Source: Dimargaris cristalligena (lineage: Eukaryota; Kickxellomycota; Dimargaritomycetes; Dimargaritales; Dimargaritaceae). Taken from it: 64,000 nucleotides of DNA. Below are positions 34,107 to 46,617 of the stretch, one piece after another. The stretch covers positions 1 to 64,000 of the forward strand of contig JANBQC010000024.1 in assembly GCA_027576995.1 (NCBI GenBank). The letters run 5' to 3'. Each line of letters opens with the position of its first letter. The first letter of the stretch is position 1. Made by a program: the position numbers and the translations under genes. The notes below the pieces were generated by a model. That model had not been told where the DNA came from, searched no databases, and saw only the letters and a program-made list of their open reading frames with translations.

Positions 34107-35264
34107 ATGTACTACCGTATTGCACTGTGGAGTATACTGGCTGCTGGGGTGGTTGCTGCTAATCCGGAGCTGAACGACTCCACTCCGTTGACCACCCTTA
34201 CCCGACGCTCGACCAACTCACCTATGACTAGTGGTGCACACGCAGCCGCCCTCGTTCGGCGCTCACCGGCTTTCTGGAACAGGTCCTCGAATCCCAATTC
34301 GGAAATGACGGGCGAAGAATCGACCGACCCGGCCAACAATTCCAGTGAGCCCTCCAATCATCCCCCTAAATTCATGAGTGCTGTAGGCCTCGGCAAAGTA
34401 TATAGTCAATTCCATGACCCCGAACGAAAACATTTTATTCGGCGGTGGAAGAACAAATCCAAGCCCACCGAAGATACCTTCCAATCTGAGCCCAATGCCT
34501 TAAATGAACCGAGCACCGGGCCATTTGGGTCGGGCCAACAAGTTTTGGGTAACCCGCTTTTACTGGCTACCGGATATACACCATCGCCATCGAACGAAGA
34601 CATAAGCGGGGACAAAGACCATGAGAACCTCTCCAATATCGATGACAATGACACTACAGACTATGGCCATCAGAGTATGGGTGGTGGCTCCTCGGCGCCG
34701 CGTACCTCGGGTTATACGTACCTACCCACTGATAAGGAAGCTCCTCAAGACCCAGGATATTCTATTTCTGATTCTACCTACCCCAATATCTACTTGAACC
34801 AAAAGGGAGAGCCTATCGAAAATGGCGTTCGCATGCATAGTGAAACAGCTCAGGACGCCGATAAGAACCAACGTGCCAAACAATGGTATGATGGTATAAG
34901 CTACATTAAAGTAAAGGATTCGGAGCCGTCGGATACGGGGGAGAACGAATCATTGTCGCCATTGATTAATGGTAGTAGGGCTCCCGCCGATAAATTGGCT
35001 GAAGACGATCGCAATTATGATAGTGATGATGATGACGACGACGGCGATAATGACCTTGCACCCTTGAAAAACTACAGTGACGGATACAATAAAAGCCCTA
35101 CCTTGCTTTTATCACCAGTAGACAACATTCCCGGTGCCCACCAATTAGTTGGGGCTTTACCTTTACCCTCCCAGATGGAATCATCGGACAATAATGACGA
35201 AGCCGCCCCAACCGAACGTGCGAGGAAGAATTGGTGGGAACTCTCCACCTCTGAAAATAATTAA
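34107..35264 (+). CDS. Secreted acidic disordered protein, paralogue 1 of 3
   Basis: Intronless, 385 residues. The Met at 34107 is chosen because it aligns with the paralogues (MYYRIALWSILAAGVVAANP); the frame is open further upstream but reads through leader sequence. Signal peptide about 1-18, then dibasic sites RR at 33-34 (TLTRRST) and 51-52 (LVRRSP), fitting Kex2-type processing. The rest is low in hydrophobics, rich in Ser, Asn, Asp, Pro and Thr, with a run of six Asp near 310 and no cysteine. It is the most diverged of the three tandem copies. No known domain. A cell-wall, spore-coat or host-interaction role is possible but unsupported. Confidence 0.85.
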   Translation: MYYRIALWSILAAGVVAANPELNDSTPLTTLTRRSTNSPMTSGAHAAALVRRSPAFWNRSSNPNSEMTGEESTDPANNSSEPSNHPPKFMSAVGLGKVYSQFHDPERKHFIRRWKNKSKPTEDTFQSEPNALNEPSTGPFGSGQQVLGNPLLLATGYTPSPSNEDISGDKDHENLSNIDDNDTTDYGHQSMGGGSSAPRTSGYTYLPTDKEAPQDPGYSISDSTYPNIYLNQKGEPIENGVRMHSETAQDADKNQRAKQWYDGISYIKVKDSEPSDTGENESLSPLINGSRAPADKLAEDDRNYDSDDDDDDGDNDLAPLKNYSDGYNKSPTLLLSPVDNIPGAHQLVGALPLPSQMESSDNNDEAAPTERARKNWWELSTSENN

Positions 35265-37668
35265 GCCACTCGATCTGTCGCCTAGGTCAACTAATGCGTA
35301 ATTCCTGAAGCCGGGAAGGATTTCCACGAATACTGCTTTGGGGTATCGTCCCGTAGCCCTATTAGCCACACCAAAATGGACAGATACGTTGAACAGTGTC
35401 GGAGGAACGAATTAAGAAATGCCGTAGTATACAGAGCCGCGCCGCGTAAGGAGTAACCCCCCCCCAAAAAAAAAAACTATACCTTTTGAATCAATCTTGC
35501 GACGGTGGTAAGGAATCATCAGGCTATCGACGAACATAATAACAGACGGAGCCTGATAAATGCGAAGTACTGGCTTTATTAGCGGTCGATACTCTTGCCA
35601 TCTAAGCATCGTTATAAATAGTGGGGAGTGGTTATGGATATGGATATTTTTCTTTACCCCGAAGCCGTACTGTAGTTGGACTTGGCTACTTGATCGATTG
35701 AGCTTAATACTTGCCCAGCTGGCCTAACCACTGGCCCACTTGAGTTGAGTATGGAGCGATTATATTTATATTGCCGGCATTTGCTGTTGGGGTTGCCAGT
35801 TAAATAAGCATAGGAGTTAATTTTTTAGATTAGGCAATGGCCACCCCTTGTTGAATATTACTGTTTTGAATAAAACTTACTATAGATTATATGACCTAGT
35901 TTTGAAGTCGCCAAATGACTTTGAGTCGCTTATCCCCGAGTGAGGGCATATTTTCACTCTGCCGCACCCTATAACCGTGTAATTGGCCATCTAAGATGGG
36001 AAGTATATTAATCATATTGGTCTAAAAATGAAATGGCCGAATACTAGTACAGTGGTTAATACCTAGGTCTAGGTACTTTTGTTTAAGTTGGGATTTTATG
36101 CAATGCTAATATATTATATGCGAAAAATCAGGCGGTGTGATAAAATAAAAGGCATTTGAACCGTTAAACTCTGCGCCGATGATTATAGACCAAGTCTGTG
36201 ACAGATGTCTCGCTAGTTTGAACAGCAATAAGGACGTGTATGCCATTGCCATGTTAGCGACTCAATTTTTGAAAGCATGCATATAATTTCGCCTATCTAA
36301 ACGAGTAGAGAAAGTATAACTGGCACACCTGCCATAAATATATCAATAGACAAGTAGAATTGAGTACTTGATATGATTTTTGCTCTAAGGCCATGAAATA
36401 GGGATGAGGGCCCCATTATAGCCGGGCCGCTTCTTTTGTTTCGAGGCTGTTGATAGCCTCCATGACATATTTTTATTGGGATACCTGTCAATTGTCCATA
36501 TTGCAACCTCATACGTTCCATTCCGGTCGGTTCTCCATATAGCTGCCTCCTTGGCACAGTCGGCCGGTTACTCGAGAAATCAAGCACATGCAGTGACTTT
36601 TATCTGGTCACATCCGTCCTACTGGTCTAAATTTTGAAAAAAGGAATTCGGGAAATGAGGTAAGTATTACATTTGGGGTGTGCCCCAGACCAATATAGAT
36701 CATGGGATTAGGACTGGGACTGGGACCCGCGGTTGAAATGCAGGGGGGGGGGCAGACCCCTAAAGGAATATCCTAGTAGACGACTTGATATACATTGGCT
36801 GATAGGAAACTGGCGCAATGAGAGACGATATGTAAGAAACGAGGACATATCATTGACAATAGCTGCAATGTAATCGCTAAAACAAAAACTGGCGGGATTC
36901 ACTGACGCATAGATTGGGCACAATTAACTTGGTAGTACCAATTACCCGCCGTTTAGGTAATTGGGACCGATTAAAATAGTTACGGCTCAGCTCATAAATA
37001 AGCAACAGCAAAATAATTTGGATGGAAGGTGTAAGCGACTTCCAATTAAAAGTGGGCCGGGATAAAAACCATTGCGGGATGACTGACTGTGCCGGCCTGT
37101 CCATACACGTCCGGGGACCCGGTCCCAAAGATATTCATTGTCTGGGTCATCGACCGGACCTTGCATCGTTTAAGCCTCGGCTTGAAGTGGAAGGAGGGGA
37201 ATGAGGATGAGAAGATATAAGTGGTGGGGCTTTTGAACCAATAACCGACTAAGGCATATGCGCGCCTTTAGTATGCATTTGCTGTGCCCGTAAAGCGATT
37301 ACTATCATTGATAATGGCAATTGGCCAATAACTAAAGCAACACCCTCATTACCCATGCACCACACATAACTGGTATTACCCCCATGTCCCGGGGGATTCG
37401 TAAGCACATATATAAATATCCGTCCCTGCGCCCCATATGTTGCACTAGACCAACCAGCTTTGTTATATTGTCTTTTGTAGTTTATCCAGTTTGGTCTATT
37501 CGTTTCCCGATTATTTATAGCTTCCCGTTCTTTTGGTCCACAATTTCTAACCGTTTAACTCTTTCCATCAATTAGTACCCCTCCGCTCGTATTACTCGAT
37601 ATAGGGTATTAGCTATAATAGCCTAGGCTTGCTGTGTCCTTCGTTTCTCCCATTACCGGCCCGTAACA
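35265..37668. other. Spacer between secreted paralogues 1 and 2
   Basis: 2.4 kb of AT-leaning sequence with only short scattered frames on both strands. No repeat or RNA gene recognised. Confidence 0.5.
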
Positions 37669-38856
37669 ATGTATTACCATGTTAATGTGGTATCTAGCGC
37701 CGTAGTGACGACGGCCATGTTCGCCGGCTCGGCTTTAGCTACCTCTATCCCCACGGATGTCCCTGGGACTAGTCAAGGTATGGCATTCAGCACCCCGATG
37801 CATCTGACGCGCCGTGCCCCCCTATTCTTAAACTGGCGGAGCAGTCAAGCTTCCATGACCCCTTCAACCACCGACCAAGCCTATAGTTACCTGGACAACT
37901 CGGCAAGTGACTCGGCTTTATACACGGAGACAGACTCTATCAGCTCGACATCGACCCGTCGCCGAGACCGTATCGCCCAGCGTCTACCCAATAAAATTAC
38001 CGGGGCCAATAAGTCCGTCTCCGAACGCAACTCGTTTCAAAAATGGCTTAGTAAAAGTCAAAGCGACTTGGCCGGGGTTAGTACGGTGGGGTCAACCGAC
38101 AAGCCATTCACGACCTCCAGTAGTTGGAGTCAGAGCAATGAGTTTAAACCCCCCTCCATCGATGACATCTCCTTGTCTGAGAACTACCACGCCCCCGATG
38201 ACAGCCGCATTGGCTCCGATACTGTGGGCCAATCCGGTGGCAATGACCTGAATTGGAGTAATTTTTTCCAAGGCCCTCATGAAGATGATGACGAGGACGA
38301 TGGTGGTGATTATAATAGCTACGGGTTCAATCGTGACTTCCCCGATAGTACGATATCAACGAAAAATTCCGAGCAGAACCAGGTTGAACTTACACCAGAA
38401 GAGCTTAAGCAAGAGAAGCGCAAAAGAAGAAGTCTGAAGAATCAAGAGGAGCTTGAAAAAGCGGCAGCGCGTTATCATCATGCCAACATGAACGACTACG
38501 ATAAACCTCCCATCGGATATCCGCTTTATGCCGGCCACGCCGAAACTAGGTCGACATCGGCAAACGTGAACCAACAAACGAAGGAAAGCGGCGCTGCCAT
38601 TTTACCCGATACCCCCGTGCCGGATCTCACCAACGACGATGACAATGACGATGAATTTTTCGATGCTGAAGATGGTAGTACTTGGCCTAACTATCAGTCG
38701 GAAGCTCATGATTACTCGTCTAAGCACCCTTCCTTACCCGGTTATAATAGCCCAGTGTTGAAGAATAACCGTGCTGCAAACAACTATAGTCCGATCAGTG
38801 AGCCTGGCTTGACTAATCATGATGATGAGAACACTTGGTATATCGATGACCCTTAA
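37669..38856 (+). CDS. Secreted acidic disordered protein, paralogue 2 of 3
   Basis: Intronless, 395 residues. Signal peptide MYYHVNVVSSAVVTTAMFAG then SALA; a pro-segment ends in LTRRAP with RR at 48-49, exactly the position seen in paralogue 3. Shared blocks with paralogue 3 are STPMHLTRRAP, a basic stretch RRRDRIAQRLPNKITGANK, a W-x2-FFQ-x-P motif (NWSNFFQGPHEDDDED) and the acidic motif NDDDNDDEFFDAEDG near the C-terminus. A charged, Lys/Arg-Glu-rich segment (LTPEELKQEKRKRRSLKNQE) is predicted helical. No cysteine. Function unknown; extracellular localisation is inferred from the signal peptide. Confidence 0.88.
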   Translation: MYYHVNVVSSAVVTTAMFAGSALATSIPTDVPGTSQGMAFSTPMHLTRRAPLFLNWRSSQASMTPSTTDQAYSYLDNSASDSALYTETDSISSTSTRRRDRIAQRLPNKITGANKSVSERNSFQKWLSKSQSDLAGVSTVGSTDKPFTTSSSWSQSNEFKPPSIDDISLSENYHAPDDSRIGSDTVGQSGGNDLNWSNFFQGPHEDDDEDDGGDYNSYGFNRDFPDSTISTKNSEQNQVELTPEELKQEKRKRRSLKNQEELEKAAARYHHANMNDYDKPPIGYPLYAGHAETRSTSANVNQQTKESGAAILPDTPVPDLTNDDDNDDEFFDAEDGSTWPNYQSEAHDYSSKHPSLPGYNSPVLKNNRAANNYSPISEPGLTNHDDENTWYIDDP

Positions 38857-41784
38857 TCCCCTAGGACTTACACCGAGACCCCCGCCACAAAGAGTATCCG
38901 CTTCTAAGTTGCGGTTTCAGTGCTACCCAGTGCTATACTAAAACTTCTTTTATAGGATTCCAACCCAGGGCCCGGTAGCCGAACCTATTCACACTATTAA
39001 CTTTTTTATCTCTCAGGGAAATGGTTTCTGGGAACCTGTCGTTCCCAAATCTATACCAACTAGCCCCTCACCGCTTTTTTATTCAGATACCTCTAACGAC
39101 TTCTAAAACCCGTAGTTGATCGTCAAAAATTAGTTTAACAGGTTCACTATTAGCTGTGGAATAGCCCTATCGAATTCCGGCCCTCACCTGCCGATATTCA
39201 CAATAAATATAAATTGGTATCTATTTTTATTTTATTTTTTTAGGAAGGTTTGACGACAATGGCCTAATTGTCAATGTGTATTTGGAAAAGGTTCGGGGCA
39301 GTTGTAGAATGATAAATTGGTCTGGGGAGAAAGGGGTTATTGGCTAAAATTCATTATCTCCCCTATTTCACATACAGTATTGTATTCTAAATGCTCTTCA
39401 GCTTGGTCAAATACCGCCCAATACACACGTTTAGCACTTGGGCAAGAGGGCGAGTGGGCCACCATATGGCCAATACATTCTAGCTGATGTTTCACTAATG
39501 GTCGCATCTTAACCTGAGTATCATCCCTAAGAAAAATGGGTTTTCACTGAAAGGTATGTAATTTTCGTGTATTGAGTTGGCGACATGCTAGTTCCGATAA
39601 TAACATGCTGCTTCTATAGCCGAACGGCTTGTAATATAATAGCTTGACTCAATTTTCCCCATATGCCTTAGACCATTATTTTCATAACAAGATATCGGTG
39701 AAATTCAGCGCAGCTGTATAGGGGTTTAAGTAACGTATATAGGAAAATAGTAGAGTGTTTCATTTTTAACCAGTAGGTTCGGCCTCATACGACGAGTTTT
39801 TCGCTATATAGTCTAGTTGAATTCCTCCCATGCCCAAGAACCATCAATTAGAAAATTACTGGACAGTTTCATTGGGGGGGAGTAGTGCTTCTGAAAGGAA
39901 CGTTCCTTTTATTCAAGTGATAACTACGTGCAACCCCCCCCCCTGTGTCGCAACTTTCCAATGGAAAGGGCGACTTATATTTCTAGGGCACTATTGTCTA
40001 GAAACACGCAATATCTATTGGTAACATAATGGTCAAGAGACCTTTCGAAGAACATACCTAGCGAAACGGCCCATATAAGTAATCACGGCTAACTGAGTAT
40101 TCTTTTCTATACGAGCCTTCCCATTTAATATGCATTGGTAATAAACTTGCACCAGGGTGAGTATAAACCGACGGATGGCTACACCGCCAATAGCCACCGC
40201 GGGAGAGACCACTGTACTCGTAGTTTCCATAGGCCGGTATGGGTACATACTGCATTTACTAGAGATATTGTGGTTACATTGGTGGGGCACCTGGAGAGTG
40301 GTCGATGAATCGGACCAGCCCGTTCCTGGCATGACTGGGCTATAGGGCGTGGTGATGAGTTGGGCTGTGTCTTCCATTCCCCCCTTCCACCTAATCCCAC
40401 TATATACATGTATGACAAGATTGGGGGTACCAGAAAGAAGAAAAGGTGATAGACAGCACTAAGAACACGCTAAACCCCTCAGTGTTGGCCGATTTGCAAA
40501 CCGACCTCGGGTTTGTCATGAGGGCCTTGGCCGAGCACTATGTGTCGCTAGTTCGCTAAAGGGCCACATAAATGTTAAGTCTTTGCGTGGTAACAACCTG
40601 CAAATCAATTTTATTATATCTCGGTAGTGGCTGTTGATACTACCGGTTTTCCTATGGCACCCAATAGTGAGCAGGTATACTAAGAGGAAGTGGGAGGAGG
40701 GGGAGAGGGCGGAGGAGAAAGGGAAAAAGAGTAGAATGCCATATTTTTTTCTGAGTCTTAACTGGGCCTTGAAAACACAAGTGTTACACACACATTTCCA
40801 TGAATAGACAACAGGGTGGGAGTGCAAAGGCGAAATAAAACCAAGCTAAGAACCCATAGTTACCCCTATCTGCCCTAAATCGAGATGCAAGTCGTTCCTA
40901 GTGGCAAATGCCGCCCTGGTGTTGGCGATGCTCAATACACTTTTACAAAATATTGGTGGTATTGAAGTTGGTACAATAGTGCGAGGGGAGTTAATATTCG
41001 CAAATAAGAGGTCGCGTCGAATAAATTCTGTGTTATACAGCTGGGCGAAGCGCCCACCTCATCGTAAAACCATATTTATTCTGCTGTTCGGTATGAGCTC
41101 TAATGGATAATTGTCCAGGGACCGAATATAGCCACGCATTGGTTCACTCTACATTTATTGGATTTTTTCGGCCCGGGGAATTCTGCTGGCTCTTCTTTTG
41201 ACAAGGGCAGCGGAGAAGGGAAGAAGGAAAGGATGGAAAAGGAGAGGTTTGATCGGGAGGGCTTAGGGAGCGGTTACACTTGTGGAACCGCGTCGAGACT
41301 AGAAGGTGCAACCGCCAATATGACAAATCCATTTCTCGTACAGCCAAACCCGACCACCAATATACAGTTAATAGTCTACAATAGTTCGGCGTGTATCAAA
41401 TGAAGAAGGCGGAAAATGGGTTGACTTTGTAATGCCAAAATAGGGGATAGTCCACCTAAATCCCCCCCCCTCGCCCATGGGCGCCTATTCCTCTCCTACT
41501 ACCACAGCTGAAGCTACTTGGCCAGTCCTGGGCATCCGAGTGCAAATGCATATAAAACTGCGCCGGTGCCCTGCAGAAATCGCTACACCCGACTTGTCTT
41601 TCTCGTTTATTTCCAACCAGCGTTTCTTTTTGAGATATTTCTTTCCGCCGCCCTCCTAACTCCCCGCCCCATATTCCCTCCATCCTTTCCACTCAGCGCC
41701 TCTTCTTTGTCTAGAGTTTGGGGCATATTCCCATACCATTGTATTTCTGTCTACCCCCAATTTGTTTAGTGTTGGCCTACCACG
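38857..41784. other. Spacer between secreted paralogues 2 and 3
   Basis: 2.9 kb with a diverged MITE copy at 39695-39830. A short + strand frame ending at 40558 (VLADLQTDLGFVMRALAEHY and on) follows a CCTCAG acceptor-like site and might be an orphan exon. Minus-strand frames at 40033-40377 look accidental. Confidence 0.45.
39695..39830 (+). mobile_element. MITE copy 4 (136 bp, diverged)
   Basis: Left flank TA at 39693-39694; the right flank has decayed to TG. Left end TCGGTGAAATTCAGCGCAGC, interior TTTTTAACCAGTAGGTTCGG, right end TTGAATTCCTCCCA. Many substitutions relative to copies 1 and 2, so older. Confidence 0.75.
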
Positions 41785-42879
41785 ATGCATTATCGTTTCG
41801 GCGTATTGTCTAGCGCGCTGGTGGCGTCGACTGTGTTCGCTGGCTCGGCTCTAGCGACCCCTACTCCCGCGGGTGCTCTTGGGGCCAGTCGAGGTATGCC
41901 TCCCGGTACCCCAATGTATCTGACGCGCCGTGCTCCCTCACATTCATCCTGGTGGTCCAGTGGGACTGACATGACGACCACCGACCAGTCCAGGCAAGGC
42001 ATCGACTTCTCTCGGTACAACAACAACGAGGAAGAGGGTACTACCAGCGCCCCACCAGCCCGCCATCGCGATCGTGTGCGTGATTTCATTAACCGAAAGT
42101 TGAAAGGGACCGACAAGCCTGATTCAAAGCGTAGCCAATTTTATAATGCTATAAAATCCAACCTGAGGAGCTCAGACAATACGAGCACGGCGGAATCCAG
42201 TAGCTTGAACCAGGACGACAAGTTGATGGTAAACACCCCCATCAACCCCGTCACCTCTTCGGTTGACAACTACGCCCCCGAAAGCAATAGTGTGCACCCA
42301 GATGCAACGATGCAAGCTAATAGGGTTCGTGAAGATTGGGAAGACTTTTTCCAGAGTCCTACTAGCACTGCCTCATTCCCCTTTACCGAAAACTCCGACA
42401 AGGTTGAGGTCGAACCAGCAATGTTGGGAGGAGTCAATAATAACCAACACAAGGAGAAACATATTCCTATCGTTGTACGACCCCCCCCCGTGCCCGTCTA
42501 TGCCGATGAATACGACCCCCTTACCTATGGTACCAATCCCAGCCACGTTAACTACCCGGAATATCAGAGATTAGATGGTGTGGCCCAACACTATGGCTTT
42601 GGCGATGGAGGGGTCTCCCACGGTGGTGCAAGTTTTGGAAAATCGTTTAAGAAATCCCTCGAACTCACTGAGACGTACCTCTCCCAATGGAATTCAAACC
42701 CGGATTGCTATTCCCCTAAGCTGGCGTCTTCTATTCAATCAAATGACCACATTGTATCAAGAGCATCCACGAAGAATTACAATAACGATAACGGTGATAA
42801 TGAAGACAATGAGTTTTTCGATGCTTTAAGTGAGGCACACGTTGAATACCCCATGTCGCCCAGAGTTATTCCTAACTAA
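41785..42879 (+). CDS. Secreted acidic disordered protein, paralogue 3 of 3
   Basis: Intronless, 364 residues. Signal peptide MHYRFGVLSSALVASTVFAG then SALA; pro-segment to LTRRAP with RR at 48-49. Shared blocks: GTPMYLTRRAP, HRDRVRDFINRKLKGTDKPD, W-x2-FFQ-x-P (DWEDFFQSPTSTAS) and DNEDNEFFDALSEAH near the end. A Tyr/Pro-rich segment (RPPPVPVYADEYDPLTYGTN) is special to this copy. One cysteine. Starts of the three genes are 3.6 and 4.1 kb apart on the same strand, indicating tandem duplication. Function unknown. Confidence 0.88.
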   Translation: MHYRFGVLSSALVASTVFAGSALATPTPAGALGASRGMPPGTPMYLTRRAPSHSSWWSSGTDMTTTDQSRQGIDFSRYNNNEEEGTTSAPPARHRDRVRDFINRKLKGTDKPDSKRSQFYNAIKSNLRSSDNTSTAESSSLNQDDKLMVNTPINPVTSSVDNYAPESNSVHPDATMQANRVREDWEDFFQSPTSTASFPFTENSDKVEVEPAMLGGVNNNQHKEKHIPIVVRPPPVPVYADEYDPLTYGTNPSHVNYPEYQRLDGVAQHYGFGDGGVSHGGASFGKSFKKSLELTETYLSQWNSNPDCYSPKLASSIQSNDHIVSRASTKNYNNDNGDNEDNEFFDALSEAHVEYPMSPRVIPN

Positions 42880-43136
42880 ATATCCCAAATTAGGCGGCGT
42901 CTGCTGTTCCCTACCAATATAGTATTGAGGTTCCGATTGGGGGGCGCTTTCACCTTTATATGATTATTTTCGCCATAGACTTTTCGATTGTAACCGATAA
43001 ACCTGGAATTTGTTTGTTTCCTAAGGTTCATTTTTTTTCTTTCAAATATGGGTCCTCCTACCTAGCACGCTCCATCTGTTTAAGCCGCTTAGTAGTGGCT
43101 TCATTTTATTATTGAGGTTTTCACAATACATACATC

Positions 43137-43158
43137 TATATATATATATATATATATA
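43137..43158. repeat. (TA)11 microsatellite
   Basis: Uninterrupted TA dinucleotide run in intergenic sequence downstream of secreted paralogue 3. Confidence 0.8.
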
Positions 43159-46149
43159 GTCGATAGAGGTGACCAGGTGAGCTGTTTCTGATGGTAACGA
43201 TACTTCATGGACAATGGGGTTATTTGATGGGTTAGTCATCGAGTTTTAGGGGGCCTGGTATCCGAAGCCGAAAACTTGGAGGATAACATCATTGTAGTGA
43301 TCGACCGGTCCAAAGGGAAGTGAATCAGGGACGAGGCTTCTTGTGCTCCCTATTTACCCCTTGGGTCAATCCATTCCGAACCCCGTGAAACTCGGCGGAA
43401 TTAATAGTATAGTAACAATAAACCTAATGAAATCCAATGGACCCACCCCTGATCCACACCGCGGGGAAATAGGGAGTATATATATCCAATCGCACAGTTG
43501 GACTGGTCTTATTACATCGGAAACTAACCCACCCTCCCTCCCACATGAATAACCATAGTGGACCCCCTTCCAGGCACACATACACCCACACATTTCACCT
43601 CCGAATTCTCCTTTTTAGTACATTGGAGATTTCAATAAGGGAGCTCTTATTGATTGCAGTTGATCGAAATCATCCACCACGATATCCTGGTCAAGGCAGG
43701 GATAGTCATCAGATAAAGGGGCCCACTACATTACAATACGTCATTCATTATAGTACCTCCATTAACTAAAAAAAATGGCGGGGTTATTAGTGGTGTTCTA
43801 AGTATTTCTCTCGACCCCTGGTTCATGAGGGCCCCAATTCATGAATTCCCGCAGTAGGGCGTAAAAGGCACCTCCATATGTACTGCCATTTAGGCTGGTC
43901 GATTAATGTGCTTTATATTTAATATACTCCAAACATCTGACCCGCTAGGGCAATGGGGGGGGGGGGTTCAAAATGACATGAATTGGGATAGGGAGGGTTG
44001 TTGGACAACTGCTGGTGATGACGAGTCTGAAGAGAGCGGATGTAATGGTGTAGGTGGCCCTAGTCTTCCAACACCGCCCGTATGTCCTGTTGCAAGGTTA
44101 TGATGATTAATGGCCAGGCTGCACAACCCGACAGGCCCCTGGGCCTGTACATTTTTTTGCTGACAAGGGGGGTTAGACGGGTGGGTTACATTTTGATAAG
44201 GGGGGTAGGTAGAGAGTTATGTTACACGCAAGAAAGATCTAAATAATAGGTAATCTATTTACCACTATCGAGTGACATCCCCAACCCTCCTTACTCTTGA
44301 TAAATATATAAAATGGTTATGCTAAATGGGGACTTGGTTGAGGGGATAGGCCTCAGGAACCCTGTGAAATGAAATAACAATTGGTAAAAGTATACCTGGG
44401 TAAGATGGCTTAGTTTACATTGATTGATGTTTTGGGGATCCGGATCTGTTACAATCAATAGGGGGGATTTGGAGGAGATTTCAATCTCTAAATTTTCTGG
44501 ACCGAGTCCCCTTCTCTGGTGGATACTATTGACCAGTGGGGAGAATGGACATGACTGGCCTTGCATCATCTATCTACTTTGAGATTGGCTGCGGCGGATA
44601 TAACGGTACGAATATGGTTGGGCGGCACTTTAAATTCAACTGAAGAAGAGTCAGATAAAAGTTCGACATGTCTTTCTATAAATAAATACCAATACCTGGC
44701 GAGAGAATAGGAGAATAGTACCCCGGCTCTAAAGTGCGAACCGTGCGTTTGGTCAGGCGGTGTTTAATACATAGTCGGTCTTTTGGCTAATGCCCAAGCG
44801 CCATTGGCTGTTTGACTGTATAGGAAGATCCAGCTGCGTAGCATGCTCTCCCTTCTCTACACTTGTATTTATCTCGGTGCGTGTAGCCTGCTCTATTAAT
44901 TATATAGTGTCGAAATAATGGGATTCGGCGGATATTCCAAAATTACCCTTAGTTAGAAGATATATAGGCGAGCTGTATATTATTGTGCTATAGCAGGGTA
45001 ATAATGATAGTCACGCTTCCCCTCTTATTTTTCGTGGTTCGCGTAATGAGAGGCCTTTAACATTAGGGAAGGAGGTTTGTGATCCCGTGACCCCGCTGCA
45101 AAGGGCCAGGGATTGATTATTCCACGATGACATCATTGGGGGCCCACCAAATGAAAAGGCGAGGCGCAGAGAATGGCGAGGTTTCTCTTTCTAGACTGTG
45201 AGTGGGGTGTGTGACCCACTAAAAGTATAGAATACCCCCTCGTCCCCAAAAATGATGGAATGCGAATAAACCACCACTACTAACTACTACTTACTGGTCT
45301 CTTCTTCTCTTCTGCTCTGCCCCTCCTCCACTGAGCAGCATCCTTTATTACTACACTCTATACTGCTGCCCCCTCCCCCTTACTTCAAGTTATATCACTG
45401 CACCAGCCCCCCTCCTCTCCCTTCCCTGCAACCCAACACACGCCCTTTTGGTTTGGTCTCGGACCACTTTACTACCCAGCCGCAAGTTTGGCATTGGCTA
45501 GTTTCAATTGGGGGGTGTAGGCTATAATTGGCGATATAGATGGCGATGGCGATGGAGATACTGAACGGCCCTTACATTGAACCGTAATAATCTCCGATGA
45601 TGAAACAGTTACATAGTGAAGGTGTCTTGGGGACGAGTGAGAGGGCCTTCCTTGGATTCGGAGGAGAAAGAGATATAGCTGTGCTGTAGGTCCCGGATTA
45701 AAAAGAACGGAAAAGGACATGAACCATCGTAGTAGTATTCCTCAGCCATATGGGAGTTTTGCTCATATAGCAGCCATATTAGCGGTAAAAATAGAGGAGT
45801 ATATCTGCGAAGAACAGGGGATTTCGGGAGACATTATTCCCCTGGTGCCATTGTATTGTGTGTGGTTGGGATGGCTAGTAGTGGTGAGAGAGGGGTTCCG
45901 GGTTTGGCCATTGGCCTGGAGAGGGGGCCCAAACCCAACACTAGTGGCGGTCAGTGGGTTCCACCTTGATTGCCGCCCCTCCTTCCTTTTCCTCCTCCTT
46001 CCCACTGATTCCTTCTGCGTATACGGAGGACACCTTTCATATAAAATGGTACCAATGTCCTGCGCCCCTATCGTTGGGTCTTAATAGGTTTCATTCTACA
46101 CCACCTCGCTAGCCTTCTCTCTCTTTATTGATTATATTCTTCCTTATTT

Positions 46150-46173
46150 CCCTCCCTCTCTCTCTCTCTCTCA
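46150..46173 (+). promoter_or_regulatory. CT repeat upstream of small paralogue gene A
   Basis: Pure CT-rich run about 450 bases before the Met at 46618. It belongs to the pyrimidine-rich promoter pattern seen across the window. Confidence 0.35.
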
Positions 46174-46617
46174 TTCTATAATCCTCCTCTCCTATTGTAA
46201 CTCGGCCTTTTACCACGGTCTTATAAAAGTTGACTTGTAAAACTCCCTTCGCCTGGCACACTGAACAGGCTATTATTATTCATACTGCGCGTGTATCTCA
46301 TACACTGGCACTTACCCTTTAAAGTACGGAGCTATCTTGGCACCACTATTCAACCCAGCCGCTCCTTTTCCTCGGAGAGTATCGACTTCTTTGGTCTCGC
46401 CATACATAGCGCACTTTTCTGCCTAGTTTCATTATCACCCTAAGCCTAGTTTAACCCTTCGAGTCTCTTAGGTCCTGGATTGTTCGTAGTACAGTCGCTT
46501 GCTTCTACTCTGTTCTGCTCACTCGTCTGGCCACTTGGTATATCCACCATCCCTCTTTACTTTTACTTTTACATTTATCAATTACCTTTTACTACGGCAA
46601 CTTCGCCTCCCAGGACT

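Larger units (their letters stand above)
42880..46617. other. Intergenic
   Basis: 3.7 kb. Contains a (TA)11 run (43137-43158), a G11 run near 43955-43965, a pyrimidine-rich block at 45290-45450 with no convincing gene after it, and a CT repeat at 46150-46173 ahead of the next gene. The frame 45719-46084 starts with plausible residues but decays into low-complexity sequence. Confidence 0.45.

Noticed and set aside
45719..46084. A 121-codon + strand frame starting with a plausible N-terminus
   Set aside because: After about 45 residues it turns into low-complexity Trp/Gly/Pro/Phe sequence; no homologue recognised and no splice site rescues it.
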